Positions 1 through 8,714 are shown, counted from the stretch's first letter. The stretch is DNA of 64,000 nt from Bdellovibrionales bacterium RIFOXYD12_FULL_39_22 (GCA_001770205.1 MEQL01000012.1:62001-126000), one strand, 5' to 3'. The notes: generated by a model from the sequence alone, not told the origin. A program made the numbers and translations.

Positions 1-799
1 GTGCTTTTTGTACCACCATCTTGCCGTTAAGTAGCACTTCTTGAAAGAAATAAAGGGTTATCTCATATAACTCTGCTTCAGTTGGGGCACGGCCATAAAA
101 CTCGCCAAATGCTGGGGCCAGAGATTCTGCGATACTGATGAAAGAAATTCCAAACGATCCATTGGCCACGTCGGCCTCTTTTTGCCCAACGTATGAGGAA
201 ACTAAATCAAGCCTGCGCATTTGCATTTGCGCCAATGTTTTTAACTCCGCCTTTATGACGCTTAAATCCGCATCATTGCCCGATTTTACGATCATGCCGG
301 ATGGTTTTAAAATGGATGCCTCGGTAGAAAGCAACTTGATAATCATAAGTTCAACGTTGTCGTTTCCACTTCCCACAATTCCAGCAACATGAGTTCCATG
401 CATAAATCCAGCATAACGCTCAACTCTTGCTAGAAACAGTTGATCTTCTAACATTTTTCGAACCCAGACCAAATCATCCGAAGTCATCGTTCCGTCATAA
501 CTTTTTGCTTGGATCTCAAAAAACCTGCTTACATCTGCGTTTAGCAGTTGGGCCAAATTCATATCGATCAATTGATTATTGTCGTCGCCAAAATTCCAGC
601 CGTAGACGTCATCAATGTAACCGTTTTTGTCATCGTCGATGGCATTATCGAAACGACTCTCACCTTTGTTTTCCCAAATTTTATATGTAATCGCTGGGTG
701 AAATATATCCGTTCCAGAATCCACGATTGCTACTGTCGACGCCCAAGCAACGCCGGCAAAAAGAGAAAGTAGGGCCACCAACAACAAACCTTTTTTCAT
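1..799 (-). CDS. Secreted subtilisin-like (S8) serine protease, N-terminal part
   Basis: The open frame runs off the left edge, so only the first 266 residues are seen. A signal peptide (about residues 1-20, ending AWA) is followed at once by the subtilase Asp motif VAIVDSGTD (catalytic Asp27). The His motif HGTHVAG gives catalytic His134, and NGSFG near residue 213 matches the conserved subtilase strand. The catalytic Ser would lie outside the window. A DDDKNGYIDDVYGWNF stretch is the Asp-rich loop common in bacterial S8 enzymes. There is no room for an I9 propeptide between signal and catalytic domain, and about 107 residues separate Asp from His, far more than in subtilisin. The start ATG at 799 has GGAG a few bases upstream. 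The family role is extracellular protein degradation; the substrate is unknown. Confidence 0.88.
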   Translation of the reverse strand, partial: MKKGLLLVALLSLFAGVAWASTVAIVDSGTDIFHPAITYKIWENKGESRFDNAIDDDKNGYIDDVYGWNFGDDNNQLIDMNLAQLLNADVSRFFEIQAKSYDGTMTSDDLVWVRKMLEDQLFLARVERYAGFMHGTHVAGIVGSGNDNVELMIIKLLSTEASILKPSGMIVKSGNDADLSVIKAELKTLAQMQMRRLDLVSSYVGQKEADVANGSFGISFISIAESLAPAFGEFYGRAPTEAELYEITLYFFQEVLLNGKMVVQKA

Positions 800-891
800 A
801 GTCACTCCATTTTTCAAATGCGCTCATTAATTCTTGTCCAAATCGTTTTGGCCAAGGGGGTGTCATATTTATAATTTTTGTAGAGAGTGTC

Positions 892-946
892 AAAAAAAAG
901 AATCTTTCATTTTCTTACACATTTTTCTGTCTTGAAAAAATGAAAG
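892..946 (-). terminator. Likely intrinsic terminator of the J-domain gene
   Basis: Ten-base arms (904-913 and 937-946; CTTTCATTTT with AAAATGAAAG) can pair around a 23-base loop. On the minus strand they are followed within four bases by a run of eight T (892-899). It lies just after the stop of the minus-strand gene ending at 953. The AT-rich stem and large loop make it only moderately convincing. Confidence 0.4.
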
Positions 947-952
947 GTCTAA

Positions 953-2089
953 CTAGGCCGCCCGTCGGCATTTTTTAATTAAATCGTAGGCGTTTTTAAT
1001 CTTAACAAACTCTTCGTGTGCCGCCCGCACGGCCTCCTCCGAGGAGGCTCTATTGCTGACACGATCTGGATGTTTCAATAATACCAGTCTCTTAAAACGC
1101 TTTTTGACCGTTTTTTCTGAATCTCCCCAAGCACAGCCCATGATTGAAAGGGCCTCTTCTAACGCCTTGGGGGGGGCAGGGCAATTCTCTCTGTTTTCTT
1201 CTTTGCGCTTTTGTGAGGTGCGCTCCTTTTGTACCTTTGCAATATAATTTTTCCGAAAATGATCCATTTTGATGGCACTATCACACAAACGTTTACAGAT
1301 GAAATCGACATCACCGTAATGGCCATGGCCATCGGTACAGATGCTTATAATTGCCCCAAAGAGTTTTGTCTCTTTTAATTTTTTTGCAACCTCTTTAGGC
1401 GAGATTTTATTGCGCACAAATTCTTCCATTATCACTGCCTCCACCGCCCCATTTTTCAAGGCCAAAAGCAGCGCTAATGCCTCAAAGAGACGAGTAGAAG
1501 AGATATTTTTTCTCTGTACCAAAAAATCCAAAAGTCGCCCGCCTCCAACTTCCAATTCTAAAATGGCCGCCTGTAGAAACGAAGCGGCAACAATTAGTGA
1601 TAACATCTGTACATCTGTTAAAAAAATTTTGTGTTCACGGTCTACAAAAAAGAAATTATGCGCAAGTAGTTCCTTGGCCATTTTAACAATAATGGCCGAA
1701 GAGAATTTTTTTTTGGTAATCTTTTCCAAAGAAGCGCTAACTTCCTTGGCGTAGGATTCTTTGCCGGCAGCAATATTTTCAATGAACCGTTGCGCCTTGT
1801 TGCGTTCTTTTTCCTCTTTTTCGGATAGTTTTTCATCCAATAATGGTGGATAAATAAATAATTTCCTTCCATCCACCGCTCTTTTATCCTCTCGCATATC
1901 CGCCTTTGTCGTACTATTTCTACGATGTCCAAATTCAAATCTTTTGTGATTTAAAAGATTATTAAAAGAAGAAGAGAAATTTGGATTGCTGAGTCGAAAG
2001 TAACTTATTATAACCGGCAACTTATAAAGTAAGTAGATCATCAGCGATAAAGATGCCAGACGAATTAAAATTTCTAAATAATAGTGCAC
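953..2089 (-). CDS. Membrane-anchored J-domain (DnaJ-like) co-chaperone
   Basis: A protein of 378 residues. A hydrophobic N-terminal segment (about residues 8-30) should anchor it in the membrane. The C-terminal 65 residues form a J domain with the diagnostic HPD tripeptide at 340-342 (LLKHPDRV), which in this family stimulates DnaK ATPase. The layout, anchor at the N-terminus and J domain at the C-terminus, is that of DjlA-type co-chaperones. I could not clearly recognise the TerB-like middle domain of DjlA in residues 100-300, so this is a J-domain protein of DjlA-like architecture and not a firm djlA. The start is GTG at 2089 with AAGGA and GGAG upstream. It appears to be a single-gene unit on the minus strand. 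Confidence 0.75.
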   Translation of the reverse strand: MHYYLEILIRLASLSLMIYLLYKLPVIISYFRLSNPNFSSSFNNLLNHKRFEFGHRRNSTTKADMREDKRAVDGRKLFIYPPLLDEKLSEKEEKERNKAQRFIENIAAGKESYAKEVSASLEKITKKKFSSAIIVKMAKELLAHNFFFVDREHKIFLTDVQMLSLIVAASFLQAAILELEVGGGRLLDFLVQRKNISSTRLFEALALLLALKNGAVEAVIMEEFVRNKISPKEVAKKLKETKLFGAIISICTDGHGHYGDVDFICKRLCDSAIKMDHFRKNYIAKVQKERTSQKRKEENRENCPAPPKALEEALSIMGCAWGDSEKTVKKRFKRLVLLKHPDRVSNRASSEEAVRAAHEEFVKIKNAYDLIKKCRRAA

Positions 2090-2180
2090 AATGCTCCATT
2101 CCTTTGACAGCGACTAACTAGCAAATCGTCCCTCTTCTTTATTATCGGAAAAGTTTTGGAGGCCATTATTTTTAAATAAT

Positions 2181-2217
2181 CTTCACCAAAAATGGCAGCT
2201 TTTGCCTTCACCAAAAA
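2181..2217. repeat. Twelve-base direct repeat in the intergenic region
   Basis: CTTCACCAAAAA occurs at 2181-2192 and again at 2206-2217, a 25-base period, about 70 bases upstream of the radical SAM gene. Two identical copies at this spacing could be a binding site for a regulator on the promoter of that gene or of the divergent J-domain gene. No further copy was noticed nearby. Confidence 0.4.
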
Positions 2218-2286
2218 CAATATACAACCTTGTCACTCTTCTATTGCTCTGCTACTTTATCTTTAAATTACTTATGGAGATTATTT

Positions 2287-3027
2287 TTGCCAGCTAATTT
2301 CAAATACATCTTTGGCCCTATCCAGTCCCGTCGTTTGGGAGTGTCGCTAGGAATTAACTATCTTCCACCCAAAAGCTGTAATTTTGACTGTCTATATTGC
2401 GAATGTGGGCCAACTGATAAACGTCTTAGTGTCGTTACCTCTTTTGTCGGCCACCAAGAAATCACTGCCGAACTAGACCAATTTCTATCTACTGCTCCAA
2501 CTCTTGACTATATCACCTTTTCTGGTTCTGGAGAGCCAACACTCTATCGAGACATAGATAAGATCATCCACTTTTTAAAGGCCAACTATCCCCAATATAA
2601 AGTTGCCCTCATTACTAATGGAACTCTCTTACAAGACAATGCTCTCTTGGCAAAAATTGCTGACTGCGATTTAATCATCCCCTCATTAGATGCCGCTAGC
2701 GAAAAAGTCTTTCTCAAAATTAATCGCCCGAACAATGGATTGCATTTATCCCATATAGTTCTGGGCCTAAAAAATTTAGAGGCCCAATTTAAAGGAAAAA
2801 TTTGGCTTGAACTTTTTTTTATGAAGGGAATCAATGATCATCCTCAGGAAATATTAGCATTTCGAAATATCCTAAAAACACTACATCCTGACAAAATCCA
2901 ACTTAACTCTATTGACCGCCACCCGGCCTATCAAGTAGGTGGAGAACTCTCTTATGCGGAGTTGGTGGCCATCAGTGAGCTTTTAGATTTGCCTAATATC
3001 GAAATAATTAACAAAAGGGAGAATTGA
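2287..3027 (+). CDS. Radical SAM protein, COG0731 type
   Basis: A 246-residue protein. The N-terminus has the FGPIQSRRLG-x-SLGINYLPP signature of the COG0731 radical SAM family, then C31-x3-C35-x2-C38 (CNFDCLYC) for the [4Fe-4S] cluster that cleaves S-adenosylmethionine, then SGSGEPTL as the SAM-binding GGE-like motif. This family is loosely linked to tRNA base modification (wyosine-type), but the bacterial members' substrates are unknown and none is claimed here. I chose the TTG at 2287 because GGAG sits seven bases upstream (2276-2279) and the family signature begins right after it; an upstream in-frame codon at 2230 lacks such a site. One base separates its stop from the next gene. Confidence 0.8.
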   Translation: MPANFKYIFGPIQSRRLGVSLGINYLPPKSCNFDCLYCECGPTDKRLSVVTSFVGHQEITAELDQFLSTAPTLDYITFSGSGEPTLYRDIDKIIHFLKANYPQYKVALITNGTLLQDNALLAKIADCDLIIPSLDAASEKVFLKINRPNNGLHLSHIVLGLKNLEAQFKGKIWLELFFMKGINDHPQEILAFRNILKTLHPDKIQLNSIDRHPAYQVGGELSYAELVAISELLDLPNIEIINKREN

Positions 3028-3028
3028 G

Positions 3029-3409
3029 ATGGAAACTAAGATATCTGAACCAATTGCCATTTTAGGAATATCTGACGATAAAGATCGCTACAGTTATAAG
3101 GCATACGAGATGTTGCTACAAAATGGTTATAACAATTTGGTGGGCATTACTCCTAAAACGCTTACCTTACCAAAAATCAAACTTGTGGCCTCACTAGCGG
3201 AGATTACCACCCCTATTCATACGCTAACTCTTTATGTTTCATCCAAAATCTCGGAGCTACAGATTGCAGCAATTGTAAAACTGCATCCGAAGAGAATCAT
3301 CATGAATCCGGGAACTGAAAATCCTAATTTAGAACAAATTGCCACTCAAAATGAAATAGAGGTAATCCACGCTTGTACTTTAGTTCTGTTGCGAACCAGT
3401 CAGTTTTAA
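3029..3409 (+). CDS. CoA-binding domain protein (YccU-like)
   Basis: A 126-residue single-domain protein. The start IAILGISDDKDRYSYKA resembles the nucleotide-binding loop of the CoA_binding_2 family (COG1832), and IIMNPGTENP and the C-terminal segment also fit that fold. These small proteins bind CoA or related nucleotides; their role is not established. The start codon follows the radical SAM stop by one base, so the two are very likely co-transcribed and translationally coupled. That is the only functional hint. Confidence 0.75.
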   Translation: METKISEPIAILGISDDKDRYSYKAYEMLLQNGYNNLVGITPKTLTLPKIKLVASLAEITTPIHTLTLYVSSKISELQIAAIVKLHPKRIIMNPGTENPNLEQIATQNEIEVIHACTLVLLRTSQF

Positions 3410-3482
3410 ATACCAAACACCAACAACAACCAATCATTCTATTCCACTTCTTAAAATCTTAAAAATAAATCATTTTGCTCTA

Positions 3483-3510
3483 TTGATAATTTTAATTGCT
3501 GCTTTAGAAT
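3483..3510 (+). promoter_or_regulatory. Sigma70-like promoter for the hdrA-mvh operon
   Basis: TTGATA (3483-3488) and TAGAAT (3505-3510) are separated by 16 bases, matching five of six consensus positions in each box. A start near 3517 would leave a leader of about 60 bases before hdrA. No dyad was seen over the boxes. Confidence 0.5.
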
Positions 3511-3576
3511 TTACTCACGTAAACAACTAATCTGTCGATAGATGCATAAATTAAATTTTTACGGGAGTTAATTCTC

Positions 3577-5535
3577 ATGGAAGAAAAGAAAAAAACTATT
3601 CTCTATTTATGCAATTGCGGAAAAAATATTGCGGAATTTATCAACATGGATGAATTACAAACCTGGGCAAAATCCCAAGGTAATATTGATGCTGTAGAGA
3701 TCCATGATCTTCTCTGTGCACCAAACGGTAAATCCTTTTTTAAGGAGAAACTCAACGCTAGCAAAGCAGAAAACGTAATCATCGCCGCCTGCTCTCCTAA
3801 AATGCATGAGGCCACCTTTTCCAAACTAGCAGAAGAGGCTTCTGTCAATAGTGGACGAGTCTTGATGGCCAATATTCGGGAACAGTGCTCTTGGGTTACC
3901 AAAGATAAAGAGCACGCGACTAAAAAGGCCAAGCATCTAATCAGTGCGGCCTTGGCCAAAGCTCCTTTCTTAGAAAATATTGAACATCGCTCGCTAGAGT
4001 GTCTTACTGACCTTTTGATTATTGGGGGCGGCGTGGCCGGTATTGAAGCGGCCATCACTGCTTCGCGCGCCGGCCGCAAGGTTTACATTGTTGATAAAAA
4101 TATCTCTTTAGGTGGACACGTCATCACAACTGAAGAAGTTGCCCCACACATGGAATGCGCTCCTTGTATGTTGGCACCTCGACTGGCGATGATAAAAAAT
4201 GATCCCAATATTCAAGTAATAACTAACGCGGAAGTAAAGGCCGTGCGCGGCTTTAAAGGAAATTTTGAGGCCAAAATAAAAGTAAAAAAACGCTATATTG
4301 AAAATTCCTGTATTGGTTGCGAGGCCTGTTTTCCCGTATGTCCAGTAGAAAGAAAAAGTGAGTTCCATTTGGGAATGGGATCCACCAAGGCCGTCTACAC
4401 ATTATTTCCCGGCTCTGTTCCTGCGGCGGCAATTATTGACGACTCTCTCTGCAAACACTTTTCCGATAAAAGTTGCAATGATGCCTGCGTGAAAGAGTGT
4501 CCCTTTGGATCAATTAATTTTGAACAGACAGATAGTGAGCTGATAGTTAAGGTGGGTGCCGTTGTGGTGGCATCTGGTTTTGACAGTTTCAACCCCGCCA
4601 AACATCCTTCCACGGCCACCCATCTAAAATATGGGGAGTTAAACAACGTATATACCATAAATGAGTTTGAACGGTTGGCCGCCTCCAATGGCCCCAGCGG
4701 AGGAAGAGTCTTACTGAAAGACGGAACCTCTCCAAAAAATGTGGCGGTTATTCACTGTGTAGGCTCAAGGCGCGAAGATATTTTAAATTACTGCTCCGGA
4801 ACTTGCTGTGTCAGTGCTACCAAAGTTGGCCATATGCTACGCAAGCAAGACAAGGAGATCAAAGTAATTAATGTACACAACGATCTCTCTTTTGCTACGC
4901 CAGAAGAATATAGCTTTTATACCAAAGAGCGGACCGCCGGAACTGACTATCGACGCTCAACAGATCAAAGTGCTGTCAAATTGGCCAGCAATGGTAAGGC
5001 CATTAAGGTAAGCGCTCCGGGAATAACTTCTTTTGATGCAGATATGGTTATCTTGGCCACTGGCGCTATCCCGGCAAAAAGCACTCCTGAGCTTGCCTCT
5101 CTTTTGAATATTGAAACTGATAAATTTGGTTTTTTTAAATCGGCCAGTTCTTTGTTAGAAAAAACCCTCTCCACTATAGATGGAATTCATGTAGTCGGAA
5201 GCGCCCAACACCCGGCCAGTGTTGGAGACTCTATTGCGCTGGCCCACTCGGCCACGGCCGAAATTTTAAGCTCGCTAATGCCAGGAAGAAAAATTGAATT
5301 AGAAGTGGCCACTGCTACTATTGATAAAGAGAGATGTGCTGGATGTAAACTCTGCATCTCCGTCTGTCCATATAGCGCCGTCGTTTTTAATAGCGAGAAA
5401 AAAATATCAGAAGTCATCGAGGCCATTTGTCGAGGATGTGGTACCTGTACTGCCTCCTGCCCCAGCGGCGCGAGCAAAGCACGCATGTTTACCAATGAAC
5501 AAATTGCCGCAGAAATTGGAGGATTGTTTAAATGA
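3577..5535 (+). CDS. hdrA: HdrA-like flavin/iron-sulfur subunit (heterodisulfide reductase A family)
   Basis: 652 residues, the usual size for HdrA. Order of parts: an N-terminal domain with LCNCGKN and the ACSPKMHE motif; an FAD-binding Rossmann loop GGGVAGIEAA near residue 147; the MECAPCML cysteine pair; a ferredoxin-like segment CIGCEACFPVCP near 244; and two C-terminal [4Fe-4S] sites, CAGCKLCISVCP (about 587) and CRGCGTCTASCP (about 618). In methanogens and some bacteria HdrA is the flavin site of electron bifurcation or confurcation, with MvhADG supplying electrons from H2. It overlaps mvhD by four bases (ATGA type), so the genes are coupled. No hdrB or hdrC is in the window, so the second electron acceptor is unknown. 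Start ATG with GGGAG upstream. Confidence 0.92.
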   Translation: MEEKKKTILYLCNCGKNIAEFINMDELQTWAKSQGNIDAVEIHDLLCAPNGKSFFKEKLNASKAENVIIAACSPKMHEATFSKLAEEASVNSGRVLMANIREQCSWVTKDKEHATKKAKHLISAALAKAPFLENIEHRSLECLTDLLIIGGGVAGIEAAITASRAGRKVYIVDKNISLGGHVITTEEVAPHMECAPCMLAPRLAMIKNDPNIQVITNAEVKAVRGFKGNFEAKIKVKKRYIENSCIGCEACFPVCPVERKSEFHLGMGSTKAVYTLFPGSVPAAAIIDDSLCKHFSDKSCNDACVKECPFGSINFEQTDSELIVKVGAVVVASGFDSFNPAKHPSTATHLKYGELNNVYTINEFERLAASNGPSGGRVLLKDGTSPKNVAVIHCVGSRREDILNYCSGTCCVSATKVGHMLRKQDKEIKVINVHNDLSFATPEEYSFYTKERTAGTDYRRSTDQSAVKLASNGKAIKVSAPGITSFDADMVILATGAIPAKSTPELASLLNIETDKFGFFKSASSLLEKTLSTIDGIHVVGSAQHPASVGDSIALAHSATAEILSSLMPGRKIELEVATATIDKERCAGCKLCISVCPYSAVVFNSEKKISEVIEAICRGCGTCTASCPSGASKARMFTNEQIAAEIGGLFK

Positions 5536-5972
5536 CAACAGAATTTAATCCCAAAATTGTGGCCTTTGTTTGCAACTGGTGCTCCTATGCTGGAGCAGAT
5601 AAAGCAGGAGGCCAAAGACTAGATTATGCTCACAACGTGGAATTAATACGAGTTATGTGTAGTGGGCGTGTCACCCCTTCCTTTGTGATGGAGGCCTTTG
5701 AAAAAGGGGCCGATGGCGTGATGGTACTGGGTTGTCACCCGGGAGATTGTCACTATCGCACGGGAAATTATAAGGCCAAACGGCGCTTTACCCTTTTCCA
5801 AAAAATGCTCTCGCAATTTGGCGTTGATCCTCGGCGCTTTAAGCTGGATTGGGTGGCCGCTGGCGAAGGTGCTAAATTTCAAAAAGTCTCCAATGAAATT
5901 ACAGAAGAAGTAAAAAAGCTAGGCCCTCTAAAACTAACTGGTTTTGTAAAAGAACGAGGTAATGATCTATGA
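5532..5972 (+). CDS. mvhD: MvhD-type hydrogenase iron-sulfur (delta) subunit
   Basis: 146 residues with the cysteine pattern of MvhD/FrhD-type [2Fe-2S] adaptor proteins: FVCNWCSYAGAD at the N-terminus, a single Cys at MCSGRV, and GCHPGDCHYRTGN in the middle. In Hdr-Mvh complexes this subunit carries electrons from the hydrogenase small subunit to HdrA, which fits its place between hdrA and mvhG. The start overlaps the hdrA stop by four bases and its stop overlaps the mvhG start by four bases. It is a complete subunit and not a fusion to HdrA as found in some lineages. Confidence 0.92.
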   Translation: MTTEFNPKIVAFVCNWCSYAGADKAGGQRLDYAHNVELIRVMCSGRVTPSFVMEAFEKGADGVMVLGCHPGDCHYRTGNYKAKRRFTLFQKMLSQFGVDPRRFKLDWVAAGEGAKFQKVSNEITEEVKKLGPLKLTGFVKERGNDL

Positions 5973-6937
5973 GTAAACCAAAGGTAACTTTTTATTGGTG
6001 TGCCTCTTGTGGCGGCTGCGAAGAAACCGTAGTTGATCTAGCAGAGGGAGTTTTGGATGTTGTCGCGGCCGTAGACATTGTTTTATGGCCCGTAGCACTT
6101 GATTTCAAGTACAAAGATATAGAAGCTATGGCCGATAAATCGATTGCGGTCTCTTTTATCAATGGAGCAGTGCGAACTTCTGAGCAAGAACATATTTGCA
6201 AACTACTTCGCCAAAAATCTCAACTAGTGGTCTCTTTTGGCAGTTGTGCCGGAAGCGGAGGAATTCCCGCTTTGGCCAATCTAACCAACAAACAGGATAT
6301 TTTCACTACCGTTTACCTAGATAACCCTAGTCTTGATAATAAAGAGAAAAAGGTTCCCAAAGAACTTTCGCGAGAAGGAAAATATGATCTAACACTTCCC
6401 TCTTTCTACGACACCGTTTATAAGCTCGATGATATAATCGAGGTGGATTACTATCTTCCTGGTTGTCCGCCCACCCCAGAACTTATTGCGCAGGCGGTGG
6501 GGGCCATCTTAAAAAATCAGCTCCCCCCGAAGGGAACAATCCTTTCTCCCAATAAGGCATTATGTAGTAGCTGCAAGCTCAATGACTCAAAGCCAGAAGA
6601 TATAGCTATCAAAGAGATTAAACGAGTAATCGATATCAAGCTTGATCCTAGCAAATGCTATTTAGCACAGGGAGTAGTTTGTATGGGCCCGGCCACTCGT
6701 GATGGCTGTGGAGTAAGTTGCATTAACGGAAATATGCCTTGTACTGGCTGCTTTGGCCCGACCGATTCGGTAAAAGATCAGGGAGCAGAGATGATCTCAG
6801 CATTAGGGGGAATTATCGATGCTGATAGCAGCGAACAGTTAAACAAATGTTTTGCCAGACTGCCAGATCCCGCAGGAACATTTTATCGTTACGGCATGAG
6901 TGCTTCTCTTTTGGGAAGTAAAAATAAAAAGGAGTAG
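5969..6937 (+). CDS. mvhG: Group 3c [NiFe] hydrogenase small subunit
   Basis: 322 residues, cytoplasmic type: there is no twin-arginine signal. The proximal-cluster cysteines are visible in CASCGGCEE near the start, SCAGSGG in the middle and LPGCPPTPE. Further Cys pairs (CSSC, then GPATRDGCG and CTGCFGP toward the C-terminus) supply the other [4Fe-4S] clusters. It passes electrons from the Ni-Fe site in MvhA to MvhD. It overlaps mvhD by four bases, and the mvhA start follows its TAG by three bases, so expression is coordinated. F420-non-reducing hydrogenase homologues (MvhG) are the closest family by motif order and gene context. Confidence 0.92.
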   Translation: MSKPKVTFYWCASCGGCEETVVDLAEGVLDVVAAVDIVLWPVALDFKYKDIEAMADKSIAVSFINGAVRTSEQEHICKLLRQKSQLVVSFGSCAGSGGIPALANLTNKQDIFTTVYLDNPSLDNKEKKVPKELSREGKYDLTLPSFYDTVYKLDDIIEVDYYLPGCPPTPELIAQAVGAILKNQLPPKGTILSPNKALCSSCKLNDSKPEDIAIKEIKRVIDIKLDPSKCYLAQGVVCMGPATRDGCGVSCINGNMPCTGCFGPTDSVKDQGAEMISALGGIIDADSSEQLNKCFARLPDPAGTFYRYGMSASLLGSKNKKE

Positions 6938-6940
6938 AAT

Positions 6941-8434
6941 GTGGGAAAAGTAATTACCATTGATCCAATCACCCGCTTAGAGGGACATGGAAAAATTTCA
7001 ATCATGCTAGATGATGCCGGCGATGTTGAACGCGCCTTCATGCAAGTTCCTGAGTTGCGCGGTTTTGAACGCTTCTGTATCGGCCGGCCGGCAGAAGAGA
7101 TGCCCCAGATTACTTCTCGCATTTGTGGAGTATGTCCAACGGCCCACCACATGGCCGGAACGGTAACTTTGGACGCTCTTTTTAAAGTAGATCCTACTCC
7201 TGAAGCGCATGCTATTCGCGAATTGTTCTACAATCTTTTTATGTTTGAAGATCACACTATTCATTTCTATTTTTTAGGCGGCCCGGATTTTATTGTTGGC
7301 CCACAAGCACCTGGAGCACAAAGAAATATCCTGGGGGTAATTGATAAAGTGGGAGTGGAGATTGGTAAAAAAGTTATTATGATCCGCAAGCGCTGCCGTT
7401 CTCTAATGAGTCAAATTGGTGGAAAAACAATCCATCCAGTGCTGGGCCTACCAGGTGGAGTGGCAAAACCCTTATCCAAAGAAACTCATGCAGAGTTAAA
7501 ACTTTTTGCCCAAGATGCTATCGAGTTTGCTAAATTTACTCTGCAAGCATTTTCCGATATTGTGTTAAAAAATAAGGCCTATGTTGATCTAATTTTATCT
7601 GACGCCTACACTCATCACACCAACTATCTTGGAACCGTGGATAAAAATCAAAAAGTAAATTTTTACCAAGGAGTACAGCGCATCGTGGGGCCAACCGGAG
7701 AGATCATTGATGAATTCAGTGCGAAAGATTATACTCAGCATGTGGCCGAGCATGTAGAAGAGTGGAGCTATATAAAATTTCCTTTTGCTAAAAAAATTGG
7801 TTGGAAGGGATTTGTTGATGGCGCACAAAGTGGGGTTATGCGGGTGGGCCCACTGGCCCGACTAAATGTTTCCAAGGGAATGGCCACTCCCGCGGCGCAT
7901 GCTGAATATGAAAAAATGTATGCTACTTTAGCAGCAAAAAATCAAATTGCTCATCAAACTTTGGCAATTCACTACGCTCGCCTAGTAGAACTACTTTACG
8001 CTGCCGAGCGAGTTCATGAACTGGCGCAAAATGATGCTATCTGTTCTGATAATACGCGCAACATGAAGATGGGAATCCCTAGCGAAGGAGTCGGAATTGT
8101 AGAGGCACCACGCGGCACGCTCCTGCATCACTACAAAAGTGATAATCAGGGAATCCTTACTGGAGTAAACCTGATCGTGGCAACCGTCTTCAACTCACCT
8201 TCAATGTGCATGTCTATTGAAAAAGTGGCAAAAAATGTAATAAAAAAGGGACAGGTTAATGATGGATTGCTTAATATGGTGGAGATGGCATTCCGGGCCT
8301 ATGATCCTTGTCTTTCCTGTGCTACCCACTCGCTTCCTGGAAAAATGCCTTTGATCGTAGAGATGGTTGATAAAAACCATAAACCAATACAAACTATAAC
8401 CCGTGACTGCTCTGGCAATGAACACAAAGAGTAA
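6941..8434 (+). CDS. mvhA: Group 3c [NiFe] hydrogenase large subunit
   Basis: 497 residues. The N-terminal nickel-binding motif is RICGVCPTAHH (C62, C65) and the C-terminal one is DPCLSCATH (C457, C460, H463). A tail of 34 residues follows His463; hydrogenase precursors of this class have such a tail removed by an endopeptidase after nickel insertion, and a matching protease gene lies at 8718-9197. With MvhG it oxidises or produces H2 in the cytoplasm. The start is GTG at 6941, chosen because GGAG (6931-6934) is correctly spaced and because the adjacent ATG is out of frame. Confidence 0.93.
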   Translation: MGKVITIDPITRLEGHGKISIMLDDAGDVERAFMQVPELRGFERFCIGRPAEEMPQITSRICGVCPTAHHMAGTVTLDALFKVDPTPEAHAIRELFYNLFMFEDHTIHFYFLGGPDFIVGPQAPGAQRNILGVIDKVGVEIGKKVIMIRKRCRSLMSQIGGKTIHPVLGLPGGVAKPLSKETHAELKLFAQDAIEFAKFTLQAFSDIVLKNKAYVDLILSDAYTHHTNYLGTVDKNQKVNFYQGVQRIVGPTGEIIDEFSAKDYTQHVAEHVEEWSYIKFPFAKKIGWKGFVDGAQSGVMRVGPLARLNVSKGMATPAAHAEYEKMYATLAAKNQIAHQTLAIHYARLVELLYAAERVHELAQNDAICSDNTRNMKMGIPSEGVGIVEAPRGTLLHHYKSDNQGILTGVNLIVATVFNSPSMCMSIEKVAKNVIKKGQVNDGLLNMVEMAFRAYDPCLSCATHSLPGKMPLIVEMVDKNHKPIQTITRDCSGNEHKE

Positions 8435-8458
8435 TCACACAACGGATGAGGAAATATT

Positions 8459-8680
8459 ATGGCCGACAAAGTTTTAGATTATCGTGGACTCAAATGTCCC
8501 CAGCCAACTCTTAAAGTTACTATTATCTCGGGCACTATTCCCGCAGGACAGGTGGTAGAAGTTAAGGCCGATTGCCCCAGCTTCCCCAAAGATATTGCAA
8601 AATGGTGTGCGGACTCTGGCAGAGTACTAGTTAGCTGCGTAGAAAGTGGTGGAGTACATACTGCTACTATTCAGTTTTAG
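8459..8680 (+). CDS. TusA/SirA-like sulfur carrier protein
   Basis: 73 residues, the full length of the TusA family, with the CPQP active-site motif (C13) after DYRGLK. TusA-like proteins carry persulfide sulfur between enzymes for tRNA thiolation, molybdenum cofactor or sulfur oxidation pathways. It is 24 bases after mvhA with its own site (GAGGAAATATTATG), so it is probably the last gene of the hydrogenase operon. This setting suggests a sulfur-linked partner for the HdrA-hydrogenase complex, but that is inference; it may instead be a housekeeping TusA. Confidence 0.85.
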   Translation: MADKVLDYRGLKCPQPTLKVTIISGTIPAGQVVEVKADCPSFPKDIAKWCADSGRVLVSCVESGGVHTATIQF

Positions 8681-8714
8681 CTTTTGTTGCTACACAACTG
8701 AGAATAGCTTTTTT
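8679..8714 (+). terminator. Weak terminator after the hydrogenase operon
   Basis: Outer AGCT arms (8679-8682 and 8706-8709) flank an inner GTTG/CAAC stem, and six T follow directly (8709-8714). The pairing is interrupted, so the call is tentative. Its place between converging genes supports it. Confidence 0.33.
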
